Assembly: GCF_018603905.1 (NCBI RefSeq)
Contig: NZ_JAHFZZ010000012.1
Location: forward strand, 1 to 64,000
Source of the DNA: Nonomuraea sp. NEAU-A123
GTDB taxonomy: Bacteria; Actinomycetota; Actinomycetes; Streptosporangiales; Streptosporangiaceae
DNA length: 64,000 nucleotides
Direction of reading: 5' to 3'
The notes beneath the pieces are model-generated. The model worked only from the letters and a program-made list of their open reading frames with translations, was not told where the DNA came from and did not search any database. The position numbers and the translations under genes are program-made. This document shows, one piece after another, positions 53,725 to 61,418 of this stretch (positions are counted from its first letter, which is position 1; every line of letters starts with the position of its first letter).

Positions 53725-54633
53725 GTGACTCACCGTACGACCGCCTCCCGGGTGATCTACCTGGGCGGCCTCGGCCGTAGCGGCACCACGCTGCTCGAAA
53801 GACTGCTCGGCGAGATCCCCGGCGTGGCACCCCTGGGCGAGGTCGTCCACCTCTGGGCCAGAGGGGTGCTGGCCGGCGAGCCGTGCGGCTGTGGCGCCCC
53901 CTTCCCGGCCTGCCCGTTCTGGCGCGAAGTCGGCGAGACCGCGTTCGGCGGCTGGACACCGACGCTGGCCGAACGCGTCCTCACCCTGCGGCACCGCCTC
54001 GACCGCACCCGCAGGATCCCCCGCATCGGTCACCCGGATCTGGCCGAATACACCGGCATCTACCAGCGCCTCTACGACGCCGCGGCCGTCACCGCCGGCG
54101 CGTCGGTCGTCGTCGACTCCGGAAAGCACGCCTCCCTGGCCTTCTGCCTGGCGGCGGCCGGAGTGGACGTGCACGTGGTCCACGTGGTCAGAGACCCGCG
54201 GGCCGTCGCCCACTCCTGGCGCAAGACCGTCGAACGCCCCGAGGACGGCCGCCCGATGACCCGCTGGGGCCCCGCCCGCACAGCAGCCCACTGGACGGCC
54301 CAGAACCTCGCCCTGGACCTCCTCGCCGCTCGCGGTGTCCGGGTGACGAGGCTCCGCTACGAGGACCTCCTGGCCGACCCAGCGGCCGCCCTGGCGACAT
54401 TGGCCGGCACCCTGGGCCTGGCCACGGCGCTGCCGTTCCTCACCGGCACGACCGCCCGGCTGACCACCGCCCACACCGCCTCGGGCAACCCCATGCGCTT
54501 CACCGTCGGGCCGGTCCAACTGCGGCGGGACGACTCATGGCGATCCGGCCTGTCGCGCCGCCACCGGCGGCTGGTCACCGCGCTCACCTGGCCGCTCAGG
54601 TTGAGGTACGGCTACGGGAAGGCGATGGCATGA
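53725..54633 (+). CDS. Sulfotransferase, family I (cysteine-rich N-terminal insert)
   Basis: The 302-residue protein has the 5'-phosphosulfate loop GLGRSGTTLLERLLG (about residues 14-28) and the 3'-phosphate site VHVVRDPRAVAHSW (about 152-165), the two PAPS-binding signatures. Between them is CGCGAPFPACPFW, a Cys motif seen in bacterial sulfotransferase-like proteins of unknown substrate. It should transfer sulfate from PAPS to a sugar hydroxyl or other acceptor. The gene starts about 150 bp after the cysN terminator with its own promoter region and is joined to the next ORF by a 4-bp overlap. Start: GTG at 53725, weak ribosome site. Confidence 0.82.
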   Translation: MTHRTTASRVIYLGGLGRSGTTLLERLLGEIPGVAPLGEVVHLWARGVLAGEPCGCGAPFPACPFWREVGETAFGGWTPTLAERVLTLRHRLDRTRRIPRIGHPDLAEYTGIYQRLYDAAAVTAGASVVVDSGKHASLAFCLAAAGVDVHVVHVVRDPRAVAHSWRKTVERPEDGRPMTRWGPARTAAHWTAQNLALDLLAARGVRVTRLRYEDLLADPAAALATLAGTLGLATALPFLTGTTARLTTAHTASGNPMRFTVGPVQLRRDDSWRSGLSRRHRRLVTALTWPLRLRYGYGKAMA

Positions 54634-54734
54634 ACGCGCCTCGGACCTGTGACGCCGGGGTGCGGCCCGCACCCCGTGGACCGGTTGCCGACGCCGCGGC
54701 GTGGGCCGTACCTCTCGAAGTGGGTGCCGCATGA
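54630..54734 (+). CDS. Possible 34-residue ORF linking a sulfotransferase and a GT2 gene
   Basis: The ORF begins at an ATG overlapping the sulfotransferase stop and ends at a TGA overlapping the glycosyltransferase ATG, both as ATGA. It encodes a Pro/Ala-rich peptide with one Cys and no recognised family. It repeats the nested arrangement seen between glmU and prs and may serve translational coupling, or be chance. Confidence 0.3.
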   Translation: MNAPRTCDAGVRPAPRGPVADAAAWAVPLEVGAA

Positions 54735-55651
54735 GCCCGTCCGTCGGCGTGGTGATCCCTACCCGGGGAGACCGGCCCGAACAACTGCGGGCGGCCACCC
54801 GAGCCGTCCTGGCGCAGGACTACCCCGGCCGGATCTCGCTGGCCATCGTCGTCGACGGCGGTGATCCCGCCGCCGTCGCCGAGCAGGTGGCCGAGGTGGC
54901 CGCCCAGAACAACGGCACGGGCGTCCACCACCGTGTGCTCGTCCTGCCCAACGTCCTCAGCACCGGTCTGCCGGGCGCGCGTAACACCGGGATCGCCGCT
55001 TGTCACACCGACTTGATCGCGTTCTGCGACGACGACGACGTGTGGCTGCCGGGCAAGCTCGCCGCGCAGGCGCGGGCCATCGAGGATGGCGCCGAGTTCG
55101 TGAGTTGCGGCATCGAGGTCGAGTACGGTCAGCGCCGGGTGCCGAGGCTTGCGGGCACCGACACGGTCACGGTGGCCGATCTGGTGCGTTCGCGCATGGT
55201 GATGGTGCACTCGTCGACGTTCCTGTTCAGGCGTGGAGTCGTGTGGGTGGACGAGAGCGCTCCGGCCGGTCAGAACGAGGACTGGGATCTGGCCCTGCGC
55301 GCGGCCAAGCGGCATCCGATCGCGAACGTTGATCGACCACTTGTACGTATCCGTTGGGGCAATTCCCACTATGTCGCCTGCTGGGCCGACCGCATCGCCG
55401 GGCTGGAGTGGATGCTCGCCCGTCACCCCGAACTGGCCGTGGATCCGCGAGGCGCAGCGCGGGTCTACGGTCAACTCGCCTTCCACCACGCCGCGTTGGG
55501 CCGGCGCCGTGAGGCCGGGCGCTGGGCCCTCCGTACGTTCGCCTCCCGCATCGGCGAACCCCGCGCGCCGATCGCCCTCGCCGTCGCGGCCGGCCTCATC
55601 TCCGCACGGGCAGTGCTCGCCCTGCTCCACGATCGGGGGCACGGCATTTGA
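54731..55651 (+). CDS. GT2-family glycosyltransferase
   Basis: The 306-residue protein has a GT-A fold: VGVVIPTRGDRPEQLRAAT, IVVDGGDP, GLPGARNTGI and the metal-binding CDDDDVWLPGK, with the late acidic EDWDLALRAA as the likely catalytic base. No membrane helices. It would add a nucleotide-activated sugar to the growing lipid-linked repeat unit. The ATG at 54731 is the only start consistent with this N-terminus; its ribosome site is poor. Confidence 0.88.
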   Translation: MSPSVGVVIPTRGDRPEQLRAATRAVLAQDYPGRISLAIVVDGGDPAAVAEQVAEVAAQNNGTGVHHRVLVLPNVLSTGLPGARNTGIAACHTDLIAFCDDDDVWLPGKLAAQARAIEDGAEFVSCGIEVEYGQRRVPRLAGTDTVTVADLVRSRMVMVHSSTFLFRRGVVWVDESAPAGQNEDWDLALRAAKRHPIANVDRPLVRIRWGNSHYVACWADRIAGLEWMLARHPELAVDPRGAARVYGQLAFHHAALGRRREAGRWALRTFASRIGEPRAPIALAVAAGLISARAVLALLHDRGHGI

Positions 55652-55773
55652 CCCACCCCAGACCTCCCTCCCACGGCCAGACCAAGCCGCCGGTGTCGCC
55701 GCCGTCTCGTGGCCAGGCCGAGCGCCCCGACGCGGCCGTGTCGTCAGCTCACTGTCAGAGCGGTCGGTCGTAT

Positions 55774-55960
55774 CGAGGCGTGCTGCGCTCTCGCGTCCGG
55801 CCTGAGCGGTCGGGGCGAGGGCTGCCGTGGTCTCGCGTCTGGCGTGAGCGGCTGGGTCGAGGCATGGCGCGGTCCCACGAGTGGGCGGGTCGATGGGTGC
55901 GGCAATCAGAGGTCTGGCCTGACCGGCCGAATCGAGGTATGGCGCTCTTCCGCACTCCGG
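55774..55960. repeat. Degenerate 42-bp tandem repeats between the GT2 and wecG-like genes
   Basis: TCGAGG anchors recur at 55773, 55815 and 55857 (exactly 42 bp apart), then at about 55932 after a shortened unit. The copies differ at about a third of positions. The 396-bp gap (55652-56047) holds these and no clear gene; the reading frame that runs through it gives Gly/Ser/Arg repeats and is not convincing. Confidence 0.65.
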
Positions 55961-56047
55961 CGGGACCGCTTCATCCCGCCCCCGCCGCAAGGAGTCCTGA
56001 TACGGGGATCGGCACGAGAGGGGCTCACGGTGGGAGAGGGGCGGAGG

Positions 56048-56851
56048 ATGGCTGGGGAGAAGGAGAGGCCGGGGCGGGTGCTGGTCGGGGGCGTTGCCGT
56101 CGATCCGCTGACCGAGCGGCAGGTCGTCGAGCACGTGGACGGGGAGCTGGAGGCCGGGCGGGGCGGCCGGATCGTGACGCCGAACGTCGACATCTGCCGG
56201 GCTGTCGAAAAGGACGACAAACTGCGCCACCTCGTCAACTCCGCGGACCTCGTCGTGGCCGACGGGATGCCGCTGGTGTGGGCGGCGCGGCTGCTCGGCA
56301 CGCCGATACCCGAGCGGGTCACCGGGGCCGACCTGATCTGGTCGTTGAGCAAGCTGGCCGCGCGCCGAGGGTGGCCGATCTATCTCCTGGGCGGCCCGCC
56401 GGGAGCGGCCGTGGCGGCCGCTCGTGAGCTCACCGCCTGCTATCCCAGGCTGCAGGTCTGCGGCGTGGACGCGCCGCCCTTCCGGTTCGAGAACGGGAAC
56501 GGCGGGCGTGAGCGGGTGCGGCGGAGGGTCGTGGGAGCGGGGCCGAGACTGGTGTTCGTCGGGCTCGGGTTTCCGCGGCAGGACCGGCTGATCGCCCGGC
56601 TGAGCGAGGATCTGCCGGGGTCGTGGTTCGTGGGCTGCGGGTCGGCGATCGCGTTCGCCGCCGGGACGGTGCCCAGGGCGCCCGGCTGGATGCAGGGGGC
56701 GGGGCTGGAGTGGGCGTTCCGGCTGGCGACCGAGCCCGGACGGCTGGCCAGGCGCTATCTGATCGACGACCTGCCGTTCGCGGCCCGGCTGCTGGGTGAC
56801 TGCCTGAGGAAAAGGGCCTCCTCCGGAAGCAGCAGGGCCACGGGCGGATAG
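56048..56851 (+). CDS. WecG/TagA/CpsF-family glycosyltransferase
   Basis: The 267-residue protein matches the GT26 family that transfers N-acetylmannosamine or related sugars to a lipid-linked acceptor: VGGVAVDPLTERQVVEHV, TPNVDICRAVE, VVADGMPLVWAARLLG, ERVTGADL, YLLGGPPG and the late VGLGFPRQDRL and WFVGCGSAIAFAAG. The C-terminus ends in basic helices that attach to the membrane. The ATG at 56048 has GGAGG close upstream. It is most likely the second step after the sugar-1-phosphate transferase. Confidence 0.92.
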   Translation: MAGEKERPGRVLVGGVAVDPLTERQVVEHVDGELEAGRGGRIVTPNVDICRAVEKDDKLRHLVNSADLVVADGMPLVWAARLLGTPIPERVTGADLIWSLSKLAARRGWPIYLLGGPPGAAVAAARELTACYPRLQVCGVDAPPFRFENGNGGRERVRRRVVGAGPRLVFVGLGFPRQDRLIARLSEDLPGSWFVGCGSAIAFAAGTVPRAPGWMQGAGLEWAFRLATEPGRLARRYLIDDLPFAARLLGDCLRKRASSGSSRATGG

Positions 56852-56890
56852 GCCTTCTGCCGCCAGCTATCGGGCCCATAGGGTGTCGCA

Positions 56891-57517
56891 GTGAAATTAC
56901 CTACCCGGACCCGGTTCGTCGGCCTGCTGATGCTCATCTACTGCGCTCTGCTGGTTCTGGTGGCCGTCCTCGCGATCGTGGGCCCGGCCGCGAGAACGTT
57001 CGCAGGGTTGCTCTCGATCCTCGCGTTCCCGGCCAGCCTGGTGATGTTCCTGCTGCCCATTCTCAGTTCCGAAGACCTGGTGGCCGTCGCTCTGCTGACC
57101 GGGCTCGGGCTGGTGCAGGCGGTGCCGTTGTGGTGGTTCAGCAGGGGCAGACCCCGTGCCGCCGGCGGCAGCGCGTGGGCCAGAGACGAGACGATCACCG
57201 AGTTCACCGGCCGGTACTCACGCGGCCGCCTGGCCTTCTGGGCGAGCACGGGCTATGGCCTGTTCTGTCTGGGGGCCATCGCGGCGGGGGTGTTCGACAT
57301 GGCCGGAGACATGACAGGCGTGGTGAGCCCGGTGCTGATCTACGCGCTGCTGCCGCTGTCGATCCCCGCCCTGCTCGTGGCGAATCTCCTTCTCTACGTC
57401 TACGCGTTCGTGATCGCGGCGATCGTGCAGATCAGGCTGATGTGGGTGCTGCTGCGTGGCCGCGGGGTGGCCGTGGACCTGCCCATGCACCTCAGGCCGG
57501 AGAATCTGCGGAAGTGA
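56891..57517 (+). CDS. Membrane protein of unknown function (208 aa)
   Basis: Hydrophobic stretches at about residues 9-35, 38-58, 64-82, 112-135, 140-165 and 165-190 give five or six membrane helices. A loop of about 30 residues carries GRPRAAGGSAWARDET. No family is recognised. The last 26 bp of the gene overlap the convergent sulfotransferase gene. It lies between the glycosyltransferases and the minus-strand operon and may take part in glycan export, but nothing shows this directly. Confidence 0.6.
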   Translation: MKLPTRTRFVGLLMLIYCALLVLVAVLAIVGPAARTFAGLLSILAFPASLVMFLLPILSSEDLVAVALLTGLGLVQAVPLWWFSRGRPRAAGGSAWARDETITEFTGRYSRGRLAFWASTGYGLFCLGAIAAGVFDMAGDMTGVVSPVLIYALLPLSIPALLVANLLLYVYAFVIAAIVQIRLMWVLLRGRGVAVDLPMHLRPENLRK

Positions 57518-58397
57518 GTGCTCGTACGCGAGAGGCTTCCGCGGGGGTCAGGCCGCGGGTGGCCGTTTCGAGGGCGCGGCGCGAGTTCATGGGGCGGAAG
57601 GCCGTGCGGGACAGGCCCGACCAGGCGAACGCGCTGCCACTGCCGGCGGGGGCCGTGCAGGCTCTGGTGATGCGGCGTTCGGCGGCGGGTGACCAGGCGA
57701 GGCCCGCGTAGGCGTACAGCTGACGGAAGCCCGGGACCGGCGCGGCGGCCAGGGCGTCGTAGGAGGTCAGCAGGATGTCCGGCGTGCGGGCGAGGATCGA
57801 CCGGGTGACCCGCCACAGGGCCGCCGCCTTGGCGATGCGGTCCTGGGAGCCGACGAGGGCGCGTAGTTCGAGGAGTTCGGGGTGGTCGCGGATGAGCAGG
57901 GGCTGTTCGAGGAGTTCGTGGAAGTAGACGGTCCAGCCGAGTCGCTGCCAGCTTGCCACGAACGCCACCGGGTCACGGGTCAGCGCGATCACCTTGCAGC
58001 CCAGGCGTGTGGCGAACCAGCCCGCCGACAGCAGCGCGAAGGGGTCGTCGAGCAGCGCGCGCCGGCCCAGCAGGCGGCCCAGCGTGAAGGCCGTACCGTA
58101 GCGCGCCATGCGGGCGAGATCGTACGGCGAGCGGTTGGCGCGGAGTTCGGCCAGGTAGCGGTAGCGCAGCGCGACCGTGTCGCGGAAGGCGGGCAGCCAG
58201 TCGGCGGCGTTGTCGTCGCAGATGTACTGGAAGCGGTGGGTGACGTGCGCCCGCAGGATACCGGGGCAGCGGCCGGGCGGATGCTGGGGGTTCAGCGGCT
58301 CGTTGACGTAGACGAGATCGCCTCCGGCAGCCAGCATCTTGCCCGTCCAGCTCGTGCCGCTCCTGGGCAGGCCCGTCACCAGGATGGGACCGGTCAT
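57492..58397 (-). CDS. Sulfotransferase, family II
   Basis: The 301-residue protein has the PAPS loop VTGLPRSGTSWTGKMLA (about residues 6-22) and the 3'-phosphate site ALTRDPVAFVASWQ (about 160-173). The middle part is helical and unlike the family I protein at 53725. It resembles sulfotransferases that act on carbohydrates. Its ATG overlaps the flippase stop (ATGA), so it is co-translated as the last gene of the minus-strand operon. The acceptor sugar is unknown. Confidence 0.82.
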   Translation of the reverse strand: MTGPILVTGLPRSGTSWTGKMLAAGGDLVYVNEPLNPQHPPGRCPGILRAHVTHRFQYICDDNAADWLPAFRDTVALRYRYLAELRANRSPYDLARMARYGTAFTLGRLLGRRALLDDPFALLSAGWFATRLGCKVIALTRDPVAFVASWQRLGWTVYFHELLEQPLLIRDHPELLELRALVGSQDRIAKAAALWRVTRSILARTPDILLTSYDALAAAPVPGFRQLYAYAGLAWSPAAERRITRACTAPAGSGSAFAWSGLSRTAFRPMNSRRALETATRGLTPAEASRVRALTSADSPA

Positions 58398-59674
58398 GCG
58401 GTGGCCCAGGAGCGGAAGCGGAGTGCCGGGAGGCTGTGGCGGCCGAAGGGGTGGAGGCCGTAGCGGTGGTGCAGTTGCCAGAGGGGGAGCAGGTTCTTCA
58501 CGACCATCCCGCCCGCCCAGCCGAGCACCGCGCCGAAGGCGCCGTGGGCCGGGATGAGCGCCACGTCCAGCACGACCGTGCAGGCGATCGCGGTCACCAG
58601 GTTGAGCAGACTGGCCGTGGTGTGCCCGGCGGCGGTCAGGACGACGTCGACCATGCCGCACGCCGTCGCCAGCATCATCGTGCCCGCCAGGACCAACGCC
58701 ACCGGTACGGCGGCGTCGTACCCCGCACCGAACAGGCGCAGCAGCCACGGCGCCAGCGCGGCGTAGCCGAGCCAGACCGGCCAGGTGAGCAGCACCAGCC
58801 AGACCGTCGCCGCCTGGTACAGCTCCCGCGCCCGCGCCAGCTCGCCGTCGGCCAGCGCCCTGACCAGCCGCGGTTGTACGGCCTGCGCCAGACCCTGGTT
58901 GGCGAGCTGGCCGACGACCTTGAACCGGGTGGCGGCGGTGTAGACGGCCGCCTGGACCGGCCCGCCGAGCACCGCGACGATCACGATGTCGAGCCGCTGG
59001 AACACCGCCTGGATGGCGCCCGCCACCGAGCGCGGCGCCGTGTAGCGCCACAGGTCGCGCCCGGTTCCCGGCAGGTACGGCGTACGCGGCAGGCGTTCGC
59101 GCAACTGGATCGCGGCGAGCAGCGCGACCGGCAGGTACGGCAGCGCCCACGCGAACGGCAGCCACTGCGGCCTGACGGCGACGGCCGCGGCGGCGACCAG
59201 CAGGAACTGGAGCGCGGGCAGCGCCATCCCGTCGAGCAGCACCGTGGGACGCATGGCGCCGAAGCCGCGGGTGGCGGCCAGCAGTATGTCGGCGACGACC
59301 ATCACCGGCAGGGCCACGGCCAGGAGGCCGAGCCGCGGGTAGAGGACAGCCCCGAAGACGGTGGCGACCAGGACCGCCGGAACGAGTGCCGCCCGGATAT
59401 ATCCGGAAATGCCGTGGTAGTCGTAGGTCTTGGCGCGGGCGATGAAATAGATGAGGCCGTTGCCCGCGTCGAGCTTGGCCACCCCGGCGATCATGAGGGC
59501 CAGGGCGGTGGCGGTGAAGAAGGTGCCCGCCTGGTGCGCGGTGAAGGCCCTGGTGACGACCACGACCAGCAGGAACTGGGCCGCCGCGCTGATGGCGGCC
59601 CCGGTGACGCCCGCGATGCCGCCCTTGGCCACCTGCCCGAGCGGGCCCGCCAGACGTGAGGTCAGCGACGCCAC
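58394..59674 (-). CDS. Wzx-type oligosaccharide flippase (MOP/MATE fold)
   Basis: The 426-residue protein has about 12-14 hydrophobic helices and the MATE/MOP features (AISAAAQFLLVVVVTRAF at the start, ARAKTYDYHGISGYIRAAL, later GMVDVVLTAAGHT). Wzx flippases move the undecaprenyl-linked repeat unit to the outer face. It sits between two sulfotransferase genes, so a sulfated repeat may be what it carries. The GTG at 59672-59674 overlaps the end of the next gene by 13 bp. Confidence 0.88.
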   Translation of the reverse strand: MASLTSRLAGPLGQVAKGGIAGVTGAAISAAAQFLLVVVVTRAFTAHQAGTFFTATALALMIAGVAKLDAGNGLIYFIARAKTYDYHGISGYIRAALVPAVLVATVFGAVLYPRLGLLAVALPVMVVADILLAATRGFGAMRPTVLLDGMALPALQFLLVAAAAVAVRPQWLPFAWALPYLPVALLAAIQLRERLPRTPYLPGTGRDLWRYTAPRSVAGAIQAVFQRLDIVIVAVLGGPVQAAVYTAATRFKVVGQLANQGLAQAVQPRLVRALADGELARARELYQAATVWLVLLTWPVWLGYAALAPWLLRLFGAGYDAAVPVALVLAGTMMLATACGMVDVVLTAAGHTTASLLNLVTAIACTVVLDVALIPAHGAFGAVLGWAGGMVVKNLLPLWQLHHRYGLHPFGRHSLPALRFRSWATA

Positions 59675-60516
59675 GACGGGTCACCCCCCAGCCAGCGGGT
59701 GAGCCGCTTGTCGTACACCTCGAAGTGGTCCCTGAGCGTCCGCCTGACCGAGTCGGGCAGCGGCCGGGGCAGCGGCCGGCCGTTGTGCCGCTCGAACACC
59801 GGGTATCCCAGATGCGGCAGGCCGAGGAAGTCCAGCACCCGGTCGTACATGTGTTCCGGCTCGGTGAAGAAGTGGTGGCTGTCGAGCACCAGGATGCGTT
59901 CGCGGCCGAACAGCGGCTCCAGCCGGTCGAGTTGCTCGGCGTATCGCCCGCGCGCCAGGTAGGCGTGGTGGCGGTGCGAGTGGTGGATGGAGTAGGGCCG
60001 CGCCCGCAGGCTCTGCTCGGCTCCGGCCAGCCGTGGCACCTCCAGCTCCACGGCCTGCTCGAAGTCGGACTCGCTCTCGTACCCCCTGGCCAGCTCGTGG
60101 GCGTGCGCCGAGCACGCCCGCTCGACCGGGTCGCGGACCAGCACGACGAGCTTGACCCCGGGCAGGTCGGCGGCGATGCGCTCGCCGGCCAGCGGATGGA
60201 ACAGGTAGTAGGGCGACGACTCGAACGCCAGCGGGTGCGTGCCGTGACGGCGGGCGAGCCGCCCGGCGGCCGCCCGGAGCGGAAAATGCCCCTGATACCA
60301 GGACAGGCTCTGCCCGTAGTTGGCGTCGAAGTAGTGGACGCCTTTGTGCAGCACCGGTTTGAGCAGCAGCGGGTGCCGTGCCAGCGCCCGGTAGAGCGAC
60401 GTGGTGCCGCACCGCTGCGCCCCGGCGATCAGGAACGACGGCAGCATCCGCACACTCGACGTGAACTTCCCGGTGGTCCGGGAGACGGACAGCACCGACT
60501 GCTTCATGGTGTTCAC
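59662..60516 (-). CDS. Sulfotransferase, family III (heparan-sulfate-type motifs)
   Basis: The 284-residue protein has the PAPS loop AGAQRCGTTSLYRAL (about 31-45) and 3'-phosphate site VVLVRDPVERACSAH (about 123-137). QRCGTTSL with RDPxERA is the pattern of the NodH/heparan sulfotransferase-like group that sulfates carbohydrate hydroxyls. It is unlike the other two enzymes of the locus. The GTG at 60516 (GTGA overlap with the upstream gene, AGGAG 7 nt before it) is preferred to an ATG 3 codons later. Confidence 0.85.
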   Translation of the reverse strand: MNTMKQSVLSVSRTTGKFTSSVRMLPSFLIAGAQRCGTTSLYRALARHPLLLKPVLHKGVHYFDANYGQSLSWYQGHFPLRAAAGRLARRHGTHPLAFESSPYYLFHPLAGERIAADLPGVKLVVLVRDPVERACSAHAHELARGYESESDFEQAVELEVPRLAGAEQSLRARPYSIHHSHRHHAYLARGRYAEQLDRLEPLFGRERILVLDSHHFFTEPEHMYDRVLDFLGLPHLGYPVFERHNGRPLPRPLPDSVRRTLRDHFEVYDKRLTRWLGGDPSWRR

Positions 60517-61418
60517 GTCACTGACTCCTGCTGGTCGACGAGGGGGTTGAGCCAGGTGTCCGGCGGCCCGAGGGGTTCGTGGCCGTCGGCGGCGTGCCGG
60601 TCGGCCAGCGCGATGAGGTAGTGCAGGGCCGTCCGCCTGGCCTGCGCGGCCGACAGCCCGAGCGGCGCGAGGACCGGCAGGGCCTGCGCCAGGCAGGCCC
60701 GCGCGGCCGTGGGCGGGTTCATCCGCCGCAGCGCGCGCTGGAAGAAGTGGTGCACGGCGTCGAAGCCGTAGGGCACGCCGACCGCGTAGCGCTCCCAGTC
60801 CCAGACGAGCAGCCGCCCGTCGCCGGACGGGGCGATGTTCCACGGCGACAGGTCGCCGTGCCAGGCCGCTCCCTCGGCGCCGCCGGTGTCCGCGATCTCC
60901 CTGACGGCGTCGGCGAGCAGCGCGGCGGGGACCCGGCCGCGCCGGACCGGCAGCGGCGACAGGACCAGAACCGAGAACTCCCCCCACTGCCCGTGGTGGA
61001 GCACGGCCGGCACGATGACCGTCTTCAGCGCCAGGTCGCCCAGCTTCCTGAGCGCGGCGGCCTCGCCGTCGACCAGCTCGCGGGTGCGCGCGGTGTCGCC
61101 GACCTTCACGAACGCCAGGACGGAGCCCTCGCGGTGCGCTTCCAGGACGGGCTTGCGGTTGGCCCGTGCGGCCGGCCGTACGTGGAGGACGGTCTCGACG
61201 GGAACGCCGAGGACATCGCTCAGATAGGTCTCGATCGAGCCCTCGACGTGCACCATGACCCGGCGCCCCAGCAGCGCGTGCCATTGGCGCCGGGGGGCCA
61301 GGCGGCGCGGCAGCAGCCGGTGCGGCAGCACGCTGTAAGGGCGCGGGGAGCCGGGGCCGGGGTAGAGCGAACGCACCGTCTGATCGAGATAGCGCAGCCG
61401 CCGGTTCGCGTCGTTCAC
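60513..61418 (-). CDS. APH-fold phosphotransferase
   Basis: The 301-residue protein has the kinase motifs AAWHGDLSPWNIAPS (the HxDxxxxN catalytic loop, about residue 205) and LLVWDWERYAVG (the DxD-type metal motif, about 225), with a Lys/Glu-containing N-lobe. This is the aminoglycoside phosphotransferase/choline kinase superfamily. In glycan clusters such kinases can phosphorylate a sugar or lipid; resistance is less likely here. It is linked by 4-bp GTGA overlaps on both sides. The acceptor is unknown. Confidence 0.78.
   Translation of the reverse strand: MNDANRRLRYLDQTVRSLYPGPGSPRPYSVLPHRLLPRRLAPRRQWHALLGRRVMVHVEGSIETYLSDVLGVPVETVLHVRPAARANRKPVLEAHREGSVLAFVKVGDTARTRELVDGEAAALRKLGDLALKTVIVPAVLHHGQWGEFSVLVLSPLPVRRGRVPAALLADAVREIADTGGAEGAAWHGDLSPWNIAPSGDGRLLVWDWERYAVGVPYGFDAVHHFFQRALRRMNPPTAARACLAQALPVLAPLGLSAAQARRTALHYLIALADRHAADGHEPLGPPDTWLNPLVDQQESVT

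Noticed and set aside
55709-56047. N-terminal extension of the GT26 gene through the 42-bp repeats
   Set aside because: Family members start near VGGVAVDPLT, and the upstream part is repeats. The ATG at 56048 has a ribosome site.
60513-61418. APH-fold gene as aminoglycoside resistance
   Set aside because: It is embedded by GTGA overlaps in a glycan operon and lacks clear similarity to the named resistance families that I can recognise.
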